A stretch of DNA of 64,000 nt from Polynucleobacter sp. MWH-UH23A (GCF_040409805.1 NZ_CP099572.1:186001-250000), one strand, 5' to 3'; shown: positions 25,954 through 36,027, counted from the stretch's first letter. Translations and numbers: made by a program. The notes: generated by a model from the sequence alone, not told the origin.

Positions 25954-26224
25954 AAATCCCTGTTTTTAGAGACAGTTAGGTATCAATTGTTTAATTTAGC
26001 TTAATTTAACTATTAAGCCGCCTAGACTGCTATTGCTTTTTTTTTTGCTTCAGCTGCTATGGGTGAAAGTATACCCTCAGAAATATCTGAAAAGTCTAAA
26101 GCTGGAGACTGAAAATGAAATTTTCACTACTTTTAAGAGCAAATAATGAAAATTAGCCTAAAAATTGCTTATTAATTCAGCAATTGATAATCGGTAGAAT
26201 CAAAAGAAAATGGGTTAAATGATC
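25954..26224. other. 271-base gap upstream of aroQ
   Basis: Contains a run of ten T at 26037-26046, a candidate minus-strand -10 TATACT (26073-26068) without a convincing -35, and a palindrome TGAAAAT-GAA-ATTTTCA at 26110-26126 placed about 45 bases upstream of that -10. The stretch is AT-rich. I see no gene, tRNA or terminator in it. It presumably holds the aroQ-accB-accC promoter. Confidence 0.45.
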
Positions 26225-26752
26225 TCATAATGCGCCATTAATAGCTTTTTTGAGCTCATCTTCACTTATTTTTCCTAATTTTGTAAAAGTCGATTTTCCG
26301 CTTGGGCTAATGATGACGGTATAAGGTAGTGCCCCTTGGGGGTTGCCCATTTGCTTTGCTAAATTGCTGCCCTCTAATCCGCCAATGACGATCGGGTAAG
26401 AAACAGGGGTTTTTTGTAGAAATTCGCGTACGTTAGATGGTGAATCAATGCCGATACCGACAAATAGAACATTTTTTGAAGCATATTCTTTCGAAACTTG
26501 ATCCAAAGTTGGCATTTCTTCTACGCATGGAGGGCACCAGGATGCCCAAAAGTTAACCACTAAGACCTTGCCTTGCCATTTTTCCGTATTAACTGGTTTT
26601 CCATCTGGACTTTGCCAAGGATTAGCAAAAAATGCCTTAATCGATGGCTCACTGGCTAGGCCAGATTGAGAGATCCAATGCGAGGTAAAGATGCCAGTCA
26701 GAAGTGCCAGTAGGCTGACGCCAGCAATCACAATCCATTGTCTTCGGTTCAT
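26225..26752 (-). CDS. TlpA-type membrane-anchored thioredoxin-like protein
   Basis: A 175-aa periplasmic thiol reductase candidate. A single N-terminal helix (about 6-22, WIVIAGVSLLALLTGIF) anchors it; the thioredoxin fold follows with NFWASWC73-PPC76-VEEMPTLD. The cis-Pro region is ALPYTVIISPSGK. The start at 26752 is chosen over one 24 bases upstream because an AAGGA site lies 7 bases before it, and the longer start would run to 2 bases from the divergent mpl ATG. Such proteins reduce apocytochrome c or other exported thiols; its partner is not known. Confidence 0.88.
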   Translation of the reverse strand: MNRRQWIVIAGVSLLALLTGIFTSHWISQSGLASEPSIKAFFANPWQSPDGKPVNTEKWQGKVLVVNFWASWCPPCVEEMPTLDQVSKEYASKNVLFVGIGIDSPSNVREFLQKTPVSYPIVIGGLEGSNLAKQMGNPQGALPYTVIISPSGKSTFTKLGKISEDELKKAINGAL

Positions 26753-26778
26753 CTCAAGTCCTTCGCTAAAATTCATTA

Positions 26779-28176
26779 ATGCATATACATATTTTGGGCA
26801 TTTGCGGTACTTTCATGGGCGGCATTGCCGCAATTGCCAGACAAGCTGGACATCGCGTAACGGGTTGCGACGCCAACGTGTATCCCCCAATGAGTACACA
26901 ACTAGAATCTCAAGGCATCGAACTAATTGAGGGTTTCTCACCAGATCAATTATTGCAGTTTGAGACGATGCCGGATTTATTTGTAATCGGTAATGTGGTT
27001 TCTCGTGGCAATCCTTTGATGGAGGCCATTTTGAACCAAGGACTTCCGTATATTTCCGGCCCGCAATGGTTGGGTGAGCAAGTTCTGTATGGCAGACATG
27101 TTTTAGCCGTAGCGGGAACGCATGGCAAAACCACTACTTCCGCAATGCTGACATGGATATTGGAATTCAATGGATATAAGCCAGGTTATTTAATCGGTGG
27201 CGTTCCTTTGAATTTCACGGTCTCTGCGCGTTTGGGCGAAAGCAAATATTTTGTCATCGAGGCGGATGAATATGACACTGCATTTTTTGATAAGCGCAGT
27301 AAGTTTGTTCATTACAGACCACGCACTGCTTTATTAAATAATTTGGAATTCGATCACGCTGATATTTTTGCTGATTTAGCTGCAATTGAAACCCAATTTC
27401 ACCATTTGGTGCGCACTGTTCCGAGCGACGGATTGTTGGTCGTCAATGGCGAAGAGCCGGCATTAGAGCGCGTTATTGCAAGGGGCGCATGGGCGCCAGT
27501 AGAGCGCTTTGGGCAGGATGCTGCTAATGAATGGTCTCTGATTTCGCAGGCAGCCGATGGTTTTATCGTTCACAAGGCAGGCAAGGATGTTGCAACTGTG
27601 ACGTGGGCGCCAGACTCTGGTGTGATGGGCAGACATAATCAATTAAACGCCCTAGCGGCGATTGCAGCTGCGAATCATATTGGAATTTCGCCTGGGGATT
27701 CTGCACGCGCTTTGGCAGAATTTAAGAACGTAAAACGCCGGCTAGAGACAATTGGCGTTGCTAATGACATCACTGTGTATGACGATTTTGCACATCATCC
27801 GACTGCCATAACAACAACGGTTGATGGTTTGCGTCGTCGTGTAGGTCAATCTCGTATCTTGGCTGTTCTTGAGCCCCGCTCCAACACCATGAAGCTGGGC
27901 ACCATGAAAGCCCAACTACCGGATAGCCTGCGGCAGGCCGACAAAGTATTTGCTTATGGCGCCAGTAGCGGTAAAGAGTCTTTAGGTTGGGATCTAGCTG
28001 AGGTTTTGGCACCCCTAAATACTAAAGAGCGCACTAAAGCACTTGCTTTTGATAATCTGGATTCTCTGGTGCTTGCTCTTGCAAAAGAGGCTAAGCCAGG
28101 CGATCACATTTTAGTAATGAGTAATGGTGGGTTTGGTGGCGTACACCAAAAAATATTAAAGGCAATTGCAAGCTAA
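26779..28176 (+). CDS. mpl: UDP-N-acetylmuramate:L-alanyl-gamma-D-glutamyl-meso-DAP ligase
   Basis: Peptidoglycan-recycling Mur-type ligase that joins recovered tripeptide to UDP-MurNAc. Of 465 aa, it starts MHIHILGICGTFMGGIAAIA, and has the ATP loop GTHGKTTTSAML (residues 113-124), EADEYDTAFFD, NNLEFDHADIF and YDDFAHHPTAI, matching Mpl more than MurC. With AmpD, also in this window, it is part of the recycling route. No clear SD is seen before the ATG. Confidence 0.94.
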   Translation: MHIHILGICGTFMGGIAAIARQAGHRVTGCDANVYPPMSTQLESQGIELIEGFSPDQLLQFETMPDLFVIGNVVSRGNPLMEAILNQGLPYISGPQWLGEQVLYGRHVLAVAGTHGKTTTSAMLTWILEFNGYKPGYLIGGVPLNFTVSARLGESKYFVIEADEYDTAFFDKRSKFVHYRPRTALLNNLEFDHADIFADLAAIETQFHHLVRTVPSDGLLVVNGEEPALERVIARGAWAPVERFGQDAANEWSLISQAADGFIVHKAGKDVATVTWAPDSGVMGRHNQLNALAAIAAANHIGISPGDSARALAEFKNVKRRLETIGVANDITVYDDFAHHPTAITTTVDGLRRRVGQSRILAVLEPRSNTMKLGTMKAQLPDSLRQADKVFAYGASSGKESLGWDLAEVLAPLNTKERTKALAFDNLDSLVLALAKEAKPGDHILVMSNGGFGGVHQKILKAIAS

Positions 28177-28214
28177 TCTAGCTTGTGGCCACTAAAGATA
28201 CTGAAAGTACATTC

Positions 28215-28949
28215 ATGGGCGATCGATTAAAAGGTAAGGTAGCAATTGTTACTGGGGCTGCTAAAGGTATTGGTTTTGCAACTGCCCAGCGTTTTGCGCA
28301 AGAGGGCGCAATTGTGATCGTTGCTGATGTAAATCCAGAGGCTGTCAAAAGCGCTGCTGCGCAAATTCCCAATAGCGAAGCACATGTCATGAATGTGACT
28401 GATCGTGCCAGCATTCAGGGGGTTGTAGATCAAGTGATGCAACAACATGGTCGCATTGATATTTTGATTAATAACGCAGGTATTACTCAAGATGCACGCC
28501 TGATTAAGATGACCGAAGCTCAATTTGATGCGGTGATTGATGTGAATTTAAAAGGAGTCTTCAATTGCACGCAATTAATTGCTCCGCACATGCTGGAGGC
28601 AGGCTCAGGTGCGATTGTGAACGCCTCAAGCGTTGTCGGCTTGTATGGCAACTTTGGCCAAACTAATTACTCGGCTACAAAATTTGGCGTGATTGGATTT
28701 ACCAAGACCTGGGCGCGTGAGCTTGGCCCTAAAGGTATTCGCGTAAATGCAGTATGCCCTGGATTTATTGCTACCGAAATGGTGAAGGCAATGCCCGAAA
28801 ATATTCTGAAGGATATCGAAAAGCGCAGCTGGCTTGGACGTTTGGGCACCCCAGAAGAGATGGCGAATGTGTATTTGTTCTTGGCTAGTGATGAGGCTAG
28901 CTATGTCAATGGCGTGGCATTAGAAGCTAGCGGCGGAATTTCGCTTTAA
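28215..28949 (+). CDS. Short-chain dehydrogenase, 3-oxoacyl-ACP reductase-like
   Basis: NAD(P)H-dependent SDR of 244 aa. The Rossmann motif TGAAKGIG lies near residues 14-21, NNAG near 90, and the catalytic set in [10 protein letters not shown] and Y-S-A-T-K. The C-terminus [16 protein letters not shown] is typical of FabG-type enzymes. A GTG at 28185 would add ten residues; I prefer the ATG at 28215, where [14 protein letters not shown] matches family N-termini. It is not in a fatty acid gene cluster, so it may be a second FabG or another keto-reductase. Follows mpl directly. Confidence 0.85.
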   Translation: MGDRLKGKVAIVTGAAKGIGFATAQRFAQEGAIVIVADVNPEAVKSAAAQIPNSEAHVMNVTDRASIQGVVDQVMQQHGRIDILINNAGITQDARLIKMTEAQFDAVIDVNLKGVFNCTQLIAPHMLEAGSGAIVNASSVVGLYGNFGQTNYSATKFGVIGFTKTWARELGPKGIRVNAVCPGFIATEMVKAMPENILKDIEKRSWLGRLGTPEEMANVYLFLASDEASYVNGVALEASGGISL

Positions 28950-28951
28950 GC

Positions 28952-30985
28952 ATGAATCTCTTATATGAAGAGGGTGGCGATATCAAAATTGCCACAGTGC
29001 AGTCCGCAACAGGGACTGGTGATGCAGAGTCTTGGCAGGCTACTAGCTTATCTGGCAAAAAAATCAAACTCAAGGCTAAAGAGGTTTGGTTGCGCTTTGA
29101 AAAGCCTGAAGCTCAGGCGGTGATGGACGAGGCGCTCACCCTATCAACAGAAATTGATTTGCAATTGCTCTGGGATTGCGCTCCTGATGAAGAGTTTGGT
29201 TTGGTGGATGTTGCTCATGAGTACTTTGGGAATCAAGCGTCCATTCCGCAACAAGTTTCGTTGGCAATTGCCTTGCAAGGTGCGCCAGTATTCTTTCGTC
29301 GCAAAGGGCGAGGACGCTTTCAGAGGGCGCCTTTAGAGCAGTTGCAGGCTGGTTTAGCGGCGCTCGAGCGTAAGCAAAAAGAATTAGAGCAACAGTCCCT
29401 CTGGCAACAAGACTTAGTGGCTGGAGTGTTCCCTGAGGACTTAAAGGCTTCTGCCAAGCAACTTCTCTTTTCTCCGGATAAAAATAGTCCTGCTTATAAA
29501 GCCTTAAATACAGCCTGCGCAGAGACTGGTGAATCGCCTGCTCAGTTGATGATTCGCTGTGGTGCGATTGATTCTCCTCTCGCATACCACCAAGGCATGT
29601 TCTTAAAGGCTCACTTTCCAAATGGCTCTGCTCATAATCCCAATCTGGAGGTTGATCAAGATACTTATGATGCTGCGATTGCAGAGCTTCCTTTGGCAGA
29701 AGTTCGAGCATTCTCAATTGACGATTCTGGCACCACGGAAATTGATGATGCGCTTTCTGTAACGGATTTACCGGAAGGTGGTCACCGTATTGGAATTCAT
29801 ATTGCAGCCCCTGGTTTGGTGCTAGCGAGAGACGATGCCTTAGATGAAGTGGCTCGTAGCCGGATGTCTACGGTTTACTTCCCGGGTGACAAAATCACAA
29901 TGTTGCCGGATGCGGTGATTCAGAAATTTTCTTTGGATGAAGGGGCTGCAAGACCTGCTTTATCAGTCTACGTAGATATTAATGCTGAAGGCTTGGTAAA
30001 CCGAGAGACCATTCAAATGCGTGCGGAAATGGTTCCAATTACCGCCAATTTGCGCCTTGAAAATATCGAAGACTTGGTAAGCGATGAGACTTTGTCTGAT
30101 ACCGATACTGAATACCCTTTCAAAAAAGAATTAGGTATTTTGTGGCGAGCCGCAAAACATTTACATGCTGGGCGTCAAGAAAAAAGAGTCGCCAATGGAT
30201 TGCGTGCAGAACAACTAGGTTTTGTAGACTCAAATGCTTTAGCAAGAGATTTTCATTTTCAGATCAAAAATAATGATGGAGTTGAGCGGGTAGAGATTGT
30301 CCCGCGTAAGCGTGGTTCCATTCTGGATACGATTGTTGCCGAGTGGATGATCTTTTGTAACAGCGCATCAGGTCAATTGCTCGCTGACCATGGCTTACCC
30401 GGTTTGTTTAGAACGCAAAAAGGCTGGGGTCCAATGCGCACTCGCATGCAAACGACCCCTGGACCTCATGAAGGCTTGGGTTTGGACTACTACGCCTGGT
30501 CCACTTCCCCCTTGCGTCGTTACTCTGATTTGGTTAATCAATGGCAATTACTCGCATTGGTAAAACACGGTGTTACCGCAAAAATGGTTGCTCCTTTCCC
30601 CCCGCGAGATGCGGTATTAATGGGAATCGCCGCGGATTTTGAATCTTCTTATCAAGCCTATGGTGAGTACCAAGATCGCTTGGAGAAATATTGGTGCTTG
30701 CGTTGGATGACGCAAGATGAGAGTTCAAAAGCCGTTCATATACGGCATCTAAAAGAGGGCATGTCGAGAGTTGAGCCAATACCATTGCACTTGCCAGTTC
30801 CAGAGCTGGCAAGTCATCCACGCATGACTCGAGCCTACGTAATGGTGTCCGATATAGATCTTTTGCAATTAAGTGCAGCTGTTAGAGTTTTGGAGATTGA
30901 GTCGACGCAGTCAGATAATCAAGCTGCTGAGGGCCAAGAAGTATTGCCATCTGGAGGGGCGGGAGAAGATGCGAACCTGGATTAG
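28952..30985 (+). CDS. RNase II/RNB family exoribonuclease
   Basis: A 677-aa 3'-to-5' exonuclease candidate. The RNB domain begins near residue 250 with the metal-binding SIDDSGTTEIDDALSV (D257, D258, D265, D266) and includes GIHIAAPG, YFPGDKITMLP and STSPLRRYSDLVNQWQL. The N-terminal 240 residues are a divergent OB-like or helical region rather than clear cold-shock domains. The C-terminus lacks an obvious S1 domain. It starts 2 bases after the SDR stop, and ends overlapping the start of the tonB-like gene by 17 bases. Confidence 0.88.
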   Translation: MNLLYEEGGDIKIATVQSATGTGDAESWQATSLSGKKIKLKAKEVWLRFEKPEAQAVMDEALTLSTEIDLQLLWDCAPDEEFGLVDVAHEYFGNQASIPQQVSLAIALQGAPVFFRRKGRGRFQRAPLEQLQAGLAALERKQKELEQQSLWQQDLVAGVFPEDLKASAKQLLFSPDKNSPAYKALNTACAETGESPAQLMIRCGAIDSPLAYHQGMFLKAHFPNGSAHNPNLEVDQDTYDAAIAELPLAEVRAFSIDDSGTTEIDDALSVTDLPEGGHRIGIHIAAPGLVLARDDALDEVARSRMSTVYFPGDKITMLPDAVIQKFSLDEGAARPALSVYVDINAEGLVNRETIQMRAEMVPITANLRLENIEDLVSDETLSDTDTEYPFKKELGILWRAAKHLHAGRQEKRVANGLRAEQLGFVDSNALARDFHFQIKNNDGVERVEIVPRKRGSILDTIVAEWMIFCNSASGQLLADHGLPGLFRTQKGWGPMRTRMQTTPGPHEGLGLDYYAWSTSPLRRYSDLVNQWQLLALVKHGVTAKMVAPFPPRDAVLMGIAADFESSYQAYGEYQDRLEKYWCLRWMTQDESSKAVHIRHLKEGMSRVEPIPLHLPVPELASHPRMTRAYVMVSDIDLLQLSAAVRVLEIESTQSDNQAAEGQEVLPSGGAGEDANLD

Positions 30986-31856
30986 GCCAATCCAATTCCC
31001 TCGCTTTGAAAAAGTGGAGCGCTTGATTTCTTATTTTCAAGAAGCCTGGAGAAAGCATCCTTTTCGCTTGGCGTTGCTTGTTTCTATAGCTATCCATGTC
31101 ATCTTTTTGTCGTTTCGTTGGGGTATTGGCGAGATTCAGAATCGTCGCCTGAATACTCCCCTAAGTGTAGTTCTTGTGAATGCCAGTAATAAAACGCCCC
31201 CTAAGCAGGCAAATAAATTAGCCCAGGCTGATTTACAAGGCGGCGGAAACTCTGAGACGCAAGATGCCTCAGCCTTACATCGTGCTAGATTGGGAGCCGA
31301 AGCCAGGCTTGAAGTTCTCGAGAAACAACAAAAGCAAATGTTGGCCAAGCTCGATGAGCAGCGTGCTCGCTCTGGTGGTCGAAAAAGTGGCGATGATCAA
31401 AAGGTAACTCAACAGCTCAATTCATTAGAGGCTGAATTGGCTAAACGACTTCAACAAGATGGTCGTCAACCCCGTCGCAAAGTGTTAACGGGCGCCAATA
31501 CAAAAGCAGTAACTTTTGCCCATTACTTTGATGCTATGCGTCAGAAAATAGAGGCTTATGGCAGTACGTTTTTCCCAAGAGCTAATGGACGGCCTTTGTA
31601 TGGGAGCTTGATCATTGTGGTGAGCGTGGATGCTCAAGGCCGTATTACCAATAATGCCCAGGGAAAAGAGGGGCTTTCAATTGGACGTAGCTCTGGCAAT
31701 CCAGAGCTAGATCGTCAGGCACTTGCAATTGTTAGGGCTTCAGCGCCATTTGGACCCTTCCCCGCGGAAATGCGAAATCAAATCGATGTGCTGGATTGGA
31801 TCTCGACTTTTGACTTTACTCGAGAGGGAAACGATCATTTGGAATTACGAAACTAA
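30969..31856 (+). CDS. TonB-family energy transducer-like protein
   Basis: A 295-aa protein with a cytoplasmic basic start, one membrane helix (about residues 31-47, LALLVSIAIHVIFLSF), a long charged periplasmic stretch rich in Gln, Lys, Arg (coiled-coil-like, about 105-160), and a TonB C-terminal domain (about 200-290) with YGSLIIVVSVDAQGRI, GRSSGNPELDRQALAIVRASAPFGPFP. ATG at 30969 chosen because GGAGG sits upstream; a longer frame begins inside the RNase gene. No exbB or exbD is nearby, so its link to the proton motor is not shown. Proteins of this kind beside rnr/aroE are common in Burkholderiales. Confidence 0.8.
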   Translation: MRTWIRPIQFPRFEKVERLISYFQEAWRKHPFRLALLVSIAIHVIFLSFRWGIGEIQNRRLNTPLSVVLVNASNKTPPKQANKLAQADLQGGGNSETQDASALHRARLGAEARLEVLEKQQKQMLAKLDEQRARSGGRKSGDDQKVTQQLNSLEAELAKRLQQDGRQPRRKVLTGANTKAVTFAHYFDAMRQKIEAYGSTFFPRANGRPLYGSLIIVVSVDAQGRITNNAQGKEGLSIGRSSGNPELDRQALAIVRASAPFGPFPAEMRNQIDVLDWISTFDFTREGNDHLELRN

Positions 31857-31877
31857 TTCGCTTATTCTGTAAGCCTT

Positions 31878-32798
31878 ATGACTTCAAATGCCAATCTCGA
31901 TCTGCATACAGACCCCAGCCTTTTTCCTGGCAAGGACGTGTATGCAGTTGCAGGAAACCCTATTTCGCATAGTAAGTCACCCACAATTCATCAATCGTTT
32001 GCTGAGCAGGCTCAGCAAACCATGCACTATGGTCGTTTACAGCCAGAATTAGGCGGTTTTGCAAAAACAGCAAAGTCATTCTTTGCTGCTGGTGGTAAAG
32101 GAATGAATGTCACCGTTCCTTTTAAGTTGGATGCGCAGGCATTTGCAGATCAATTAACAGATCGTGCTCGCTTGGCGGGTGCAGTAAATACGCTGTGGAT
32201 TCAGGATGGGAAAATTTATGGTGACAATACTGATGGCGCAGGCCTGGTAAGAGATTTATTGGCACAAGGAATTGATATTCATGCTGCACGTATTTTGTTA
32301 TTGGGTGCAGGTGGTGCATCACGTGGCGTCATCGGACCCCTATTGGAGCGCTCACCTAAATGCTTAGTGATTGCCAATCGCTCTGCAACTAAGGCGGATG
32401 AGCTGGTGAAATTATTTGCTGACCTAGCCGCAAGAAATGAGGTTTCGCTAGAGTCTCGTACCCTAGCCGATCTAGAGGGTGCTCAAAAAACACCCCATCC
32501 TTTTGATTTGGTGATTAATGCAACAGCCGCAGGATTAACAGACCAGTCACCTTTGAGTGAAGCGGCAGTAATGCAGGTTTTTAAACCGGGATCATTTGCT
32601 TATGACATGGTGTATGGCAAGACCACAGCCTTTATGAAACAAGCTTTACAAGGTGGTGCTCGCATCAGTGATGGTTTGGGGATGTTGGTAGAACAGGCGG
32701 CAGATGCATTCTTGCTGTGGCGTGGTGCAGAGCTTGCTACAAAGATCAATTCGCGTGCAGTTTTAGCTAAATTACGTAGCTCAGAAGCAAGCGGCTAA
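31878..32798 (+). CDS. aroE: Shikimate dehydrogenase (NADP)
   Basis: Fourth step of the shikimate pathway. The 306-aa protein has the substrate site NPISHSKSPTIHQSF, catalytic K in GMNVTVPFK, the NTDGAGL segment, and the cofactor loop LLGAGGASRGV. ATGL-type region is NATAAGL. The family is usually about 275 aa; the surplus is a short N-terminal tail (MTSNANLDLHTDPSLF). It forms part of a plus-strand string from the TonB-like gene to mtgA. Confidence 0.95.
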   Translation: MTSNANLDLHTDPSLFPGKDVYAVAGNPISHSKSPTIHQSFAEQAQQTMHYGRLQPELGGFAKTAKSFFAAGGKGMNVTVPFKLDAQAFADQLTDRARLAGAVNTLWIQDGKIYGDNTDGAGLVRDLLAQGIDIHAARILLLGAGGASRGVIGPLLERSPKCLVIANRSATKADELVKLFADLAARNEVSLESRTLADLEGAQKTPHPFDLVINATAAGLTDQSPLSEAAVMQVFKPGSFAYDMVYGKTTAFMKQALQGGARISDGLGMLVEQAADAFLLWRGAELATKINSRAVLAKLRSSEASG

Positions 32799-32834
32799 TA
32801 ACAGTCCACAAACAAGCAAACACTTATTTTTTCA

Positions 32835-33593
32835 ATGCGCTGGATTTTCTATCCGTTGAAATGTCTGCTGGCAGGCTTTGTTGCCATGCAGCTTTATTTC
32901 GTAATTCAAATTGGTTTATGGACTAGTTTAGATCCCAGTAGTACAGCATTTCAGAGAGCCGAACGTTGGCGTTTATGTTCATGGCATTTCACATGTGACA
33001 TTCAATCTCAATGGATACCTTATGACAAGATTTCCAATAATCTCAAGCGAGCAGTCTTGGTGAGTGAGGATGACATCTTCTTTCAGCACAAAGGAGTGCG
33101 TGTTGAAGATATGCAAAAGGCTTGGGAGAGAAATCAACAGCAAAGTCAGGCCCGATCGCAGTCTGGTGGAAAGACCAAGCTCGCCTTAAGGGGTGGCTCA
33201 ACAATTACACAACAGTTAGCAAAAAACCTATTTTTATCTTCAGAGCAAAATTATTTCCGCAAGACCCAAGAGCTCATCATCACTGGCCTTCTGGAATTGA
33301 TACTTCCAAAGCAAAGGCTCTTCGAGATTTATTTAAATTCCGTGGAGTGGGGTGAAGGCATTTTTGGCATTGGCGCTGCTGCCCAGCATTACTACTCAAC
33401 AACTCCCGCTAGGTTGGATTTAGACCAAGCTGCCGCTTTGGCTTCTGCTTTGCCTGCCCCCAAATGTTTTGATAAACAACAGTATTGCTACAGGGGAAGC
33501 ATTAACTACTCCGCTCGCCAAGAATTTATTCTAGAAAATATGGGGCGCGTTGCGCTAGCCCCAATCCCTGCGCCTAAAAATACTAAACGTTAA
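32835..33593 (+). CDS. mtgA: Monofunctional peptidoglycan glycosyltransferase
   Basis: Polymerises lipid II into glycan strands; GT51 domain without a transpeptidase. One N-terminal membrane helix (about 5-26), then LVSEDDIFFQHKGV with the catalytic Glu, RGGSTITQQLAKNLFLS, and FEIYLNSVEWGEGIFGIGAAAQHYY, the family motifs in order. The 252-aa length is normal. Confidence 0.95.
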   Translation: MRWIFYPLKCLLAGFVAMQLYFVIQIGLWTSLDPSSTAFQRAERWRLCSWHFTCDIQSQWIPYDKISNNLKRAVLVSEDDIFFQHKGVRVEDMQKAWERNQQQSQARSQSGGKTKLALRGGSTITQQLAKNLFLSSEQNYFRKTQELIITGLLELILPKQRLFEIYLNSVEWGEGIFGIGAAAQHYYSTTPARLDLDQAAALASALPAPKCFDKQQYCYRGSINYSARQEFILENMGRVALAPIPAPKNTKR

Positions 33594-33623
33594 GTAATAT
33601 TCACTCAGTAATATTTGCAGTAT

Positions 33624-34463
33624 CTAGCTTGCTGCTCTTAGCGCATCACGGGTGCTAATGGCAACCGCTCTTGCCGCCTGAGCAAAATCATTTCCAGAGC
33701 TAGCATACAAAATCGCCCTAGAGGAATTAATGATCATGCCTGTCCCGGGTTTGCCTGCGATAGCACCTGCTTTAACGGTTGCTTCAATATCTCCGCCTTG
33801 AGCACCAATGCCTGGAATTAAAAGAGGCATGTCACCCACGATGGCGCGTACTTTTGCGATCTCTTCAGGAAAGGTTGCGCCAACAACCAAGCCAATTTGT
33901 CCGCTGCTGTTCCATTGGGTGGCAGCTAGTTTGGCAACATGAAGATAGAGGGGGTCACCACTTGGAGCAACATTCAAAAACTGTAAATCAGATCCACCGG
34001 GGTTAGATGTGCGGCACAGCACGATGACACCTTTGCCAGTTTGTTTGAGGTAGGGCTCGATCGTATCGAAACCCATATAAGGATTAACCGTAATGGCATC
34101 GGCGCTATAGCGCTCGAATGCTTCTAGTGCGTAATGGTCGGCTGTGCTGCCAATATCACCACGCTTGGAATCCAAAATTACCGGAATGTGGGGATATTTA
34201 TCTTTGAGGTGACGAATAAGCTTTTCGAGCTGAGCCTCAGCCCTTTGGGATGCAAAGTAAGCAAATTGGGGCTTAAAGGAGCAAACAAGGTCTGCTGTGG
34301 CATCCGCAATCTCACGACAAAATTGGAAGATGCCTTCTGGCTTCCCTTGTAGGGAGTGGGGCAGACGCTTGGGATCAGGGTCAAAACCAATACACAGCAT
34401 GCTGCCTTGGGAAGCCCATGCGGACTGGAGTTGCTGGGTAAAGGTGTTTGAGCGAGAGTTCAT
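33624..34463 (-). CDS. pyrF: Orotidine 5'-phosphate decarboxylase, PyrF type 2
   Basis: Last step of UMP synthesis. The 279-aa protein has [24 protein letters not shown], the catalytic [15 protein letters not shown] with Lys and Asp pair, and [16 protein letters not shown], typical of the longer type 2 enzymes. It is divergent from corA and convergent with mtgA. Other pyrimidine genes (pyrR, pyrB) are 27 kb away. Confidence 0.95.
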   Translation of the reverse strand: MNSRSNTFTQQLQSAWASQGSMLCIGFDPDPKRLPHSLQGKPEGIFQFCREIADATADLVCSFKPQFAYFASQRAEAQLEKLIRHLKDKYPHIPVILDSKRGDIGSTADHYALEAFERYSADAITVNPYMGFDTIEPYLKQTGKGVIVLCRTSNPGGSDLQFLNVAPSGDPLYLHVAKLAATQWNSSGQIGLVVGATFPEEIAKVRAIVGDMPLLIPGIGAQGGDIEATVKAGAIAGKPGTGMIINSSRAILYASSGNDFAQAARAVAISTRDALRAAS

Positions 34464-34536
34464 TCGATTTGGCTTATTTTAATGAAACGGTCATGTTCTA
34501 TAGGATAAACTAGCGCACATTCCTTAGGAGTTCACC

Positions 34537-35502
34537 ATGATCAACTTGTTCGTCCTGCAAAATGGCCGCCTCTCTCAAGAGCAAGTAGAAGATCGCAATG
34601 AATTATTGCAGTATGCCAATCCTATTTGGATTGACGTGGTCGACCCAGAAGAGGAAGAGCTCATTTGGATTAAAGAGGCTTTTGGCGTACTTTTGCCAGA
34701 GCTAGATGATTTAGGAGACTTGGAAGCCTCTGCTCGTTACTTTGAGGCAGATGATGGTCACCTACATATTCGAACTGATTTCTTATTGGATGAAGAAGAG
34801 ACTTCTCGCAACGTGCGAGTTGCGTTTGTGCTGACTAAGCAAGTTTTGTTCTCCATTCATGATGAAGATTTACCGGTTTTCCGCTTGGTACGTTTACGTG
34901 CTCGTTTGCGTCCTGGATCGGTGAGCAATGCAAAAGATGTGCTACTTGATCTATATTCAACCGACGCTGAATATTCCGCTGATGCTCTAGAAGAAGTTTA
35001 TGAAAATCTCGAATTAGCAGGCAAACGGGTTTTGCAAGATGACATCAATGATGCGGATGCTGAACAGGTTCTGGAGACAATTGCTAAGGAAGAGGATACC
35101 AATGGACGTATTCGTCGCAATGTCATGGATACCCGCAGAGCCTTATCTTTCCTAATGCGCAGCAAGTTGCTCTCTGATGAGCAGCAAGAAGAAGCACGTC
35201 AGATTTTGCGTGATATCGATTCATTAGAAAACCATACTGCTTTCCTATTCGACAAGATTAACTTCTTGATGGATGCGACTGTGGGTTTCATTAATTTGAA
35301 CCAATCTAAGATCATCAAGATCTTCTCGGTGGTATCAGTAGCCTTAATGCCACCAACTTTATTGGCCAGTATTTGGGGTATGAACTACAAACATATGCCT
35401 GAGTTAGATGCTACTTGGGGTTACCCAATGGCAATTATTGCGATGATCGTTTCTGCGATTATTCCATTGTGGTACTTCTATCACAAAGGGTGGATGAAGT
35501 AA
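34537..35502 (+). CDS. corA: CorA family magnesium/cobalt channel
   Basis: Homopentameric inner-membrane Mg2+ channel. The 321-aa protein has a soluble cytoplasmic part with a long helix, then two C-terminal membrane helices. The pore-mouth signature is WGMNYKHMPE, containing GMN, between helix one (IIKIFSVVSVALMPPTLLAS) and helix two (YPMAIIAMIVSAIIPLWYFY). It starts MINLFVLQNGRLSQ and has AGGAG before the ATG. Confidence 0.94.
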   Translation: MINLFVLQNGRLSQEQVEDRNELLQYANPIWIDVVDPEEEELIWIKEAFGVLLPELDDLGDLEASARYFEADDGHLHIRTDFLLDEEETSRNVRVAFVLTKQVLFSIHDEDLPVFRLVRLRARLRPGSVSNAKDVLLDLYSTDAEYSADALEEVYENLELAGKRVLQDDINDADAEQVLETIAKEEDTNGRIRRNVMDTRRALSFLMRSKLLSDEQQEEARQILRDIDSLENHTAFLFDKINFLMDATVGFINLNQSKIIKIFSVVSVALMPPTLLASIWGMNYKHMPELDATWGYPMAIIAMIVSAIIPLWYFYHKGWMK

Positions 35503-35524
35503 TTTCACTAAGCTTTTTGTGGTG

Positions 35525-36019
35525 CTAATTCTCGAGAAGTTTTGCTAATTCACTGAGTGCGTAATCGCACGCTTGTTGCCGCACGAGTTGCCGATCCCCA
35601 TCAAAATGCATCGTTTTGGTGATGATTCGGTTATCGCCAGAATTGCTCCGAATCGCCCATCCAAAGCAGACCATGCCAACAGGCTTTGTTTGAGATCCAC
35701 CACTTGGGCCAGCAATTCCAGTAATTGATAGGGCAGCATTGACTCCAGCTTTGACCTGAGCACCCTCAGCCATGGCCTTGGCAACCTCCTCGCTAACAGC
35801 TCCAAAGGCTTCAATCAGCTGGCTAGAAACATCCAAACACTCTGATTTAGCTTCGTTGCTGTAGGTGATGTAGCCGCGCTCAAACCAATCGCTAGAGCCG
35901 GCAATTTCGGTCAAACTGGCGCAAACCAATCCACCAGTACAAGACTCAGCCGCAGCCATTTTCCAATTCTTTGATTTCAGAATTTCTGCGAGAGTGCTAA
36001 CGATGTCTACGGTATTCAT
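35525..36019 (-). CDS. pncC: CinA C-terminal domain nicotinamide-nucleotide amidohydrolase
   Basis: A 164-aa single-domain enzyme that deamidates NMN in NAD recycling. It shows AAAESCTGGLVCASLTEIAGSS, GYITYSNEAKSECL, AMAEGAQVKAGVNAALSITGIAGPSGGS and the KPVGMVCFGWA motif, all as in E. coli PncC (YgaD). It is the third of thiL-pgpA-pncC on this strand. Confidence 0.9.
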   Translation of the reverse strand: MNTVDIVSTLAEILKSKNWKMAAAESCTGGLVCASLTEIAGSSDWFERGYITYSNEAKSECLDVSSQLIEAFGAVSEEVAKAMAEGAQVKAGVNAALSITGIAGPSGGSQTKPVGMVCFGWAIRSNSGDNRIITKTMHFDGDRQLVRQQACDYALSELAKLLEN

Positions 36020-36027
36020 GATGAGAT

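Noticed and set aside
29136..29717. 193-codon open frame on the minus strand inside the RNase gene
   Set aside because: Fully inside a well-supported gene on the other strand; its protein is low in normal composition (many His, Gln, Leu) and matches nothing known to me.
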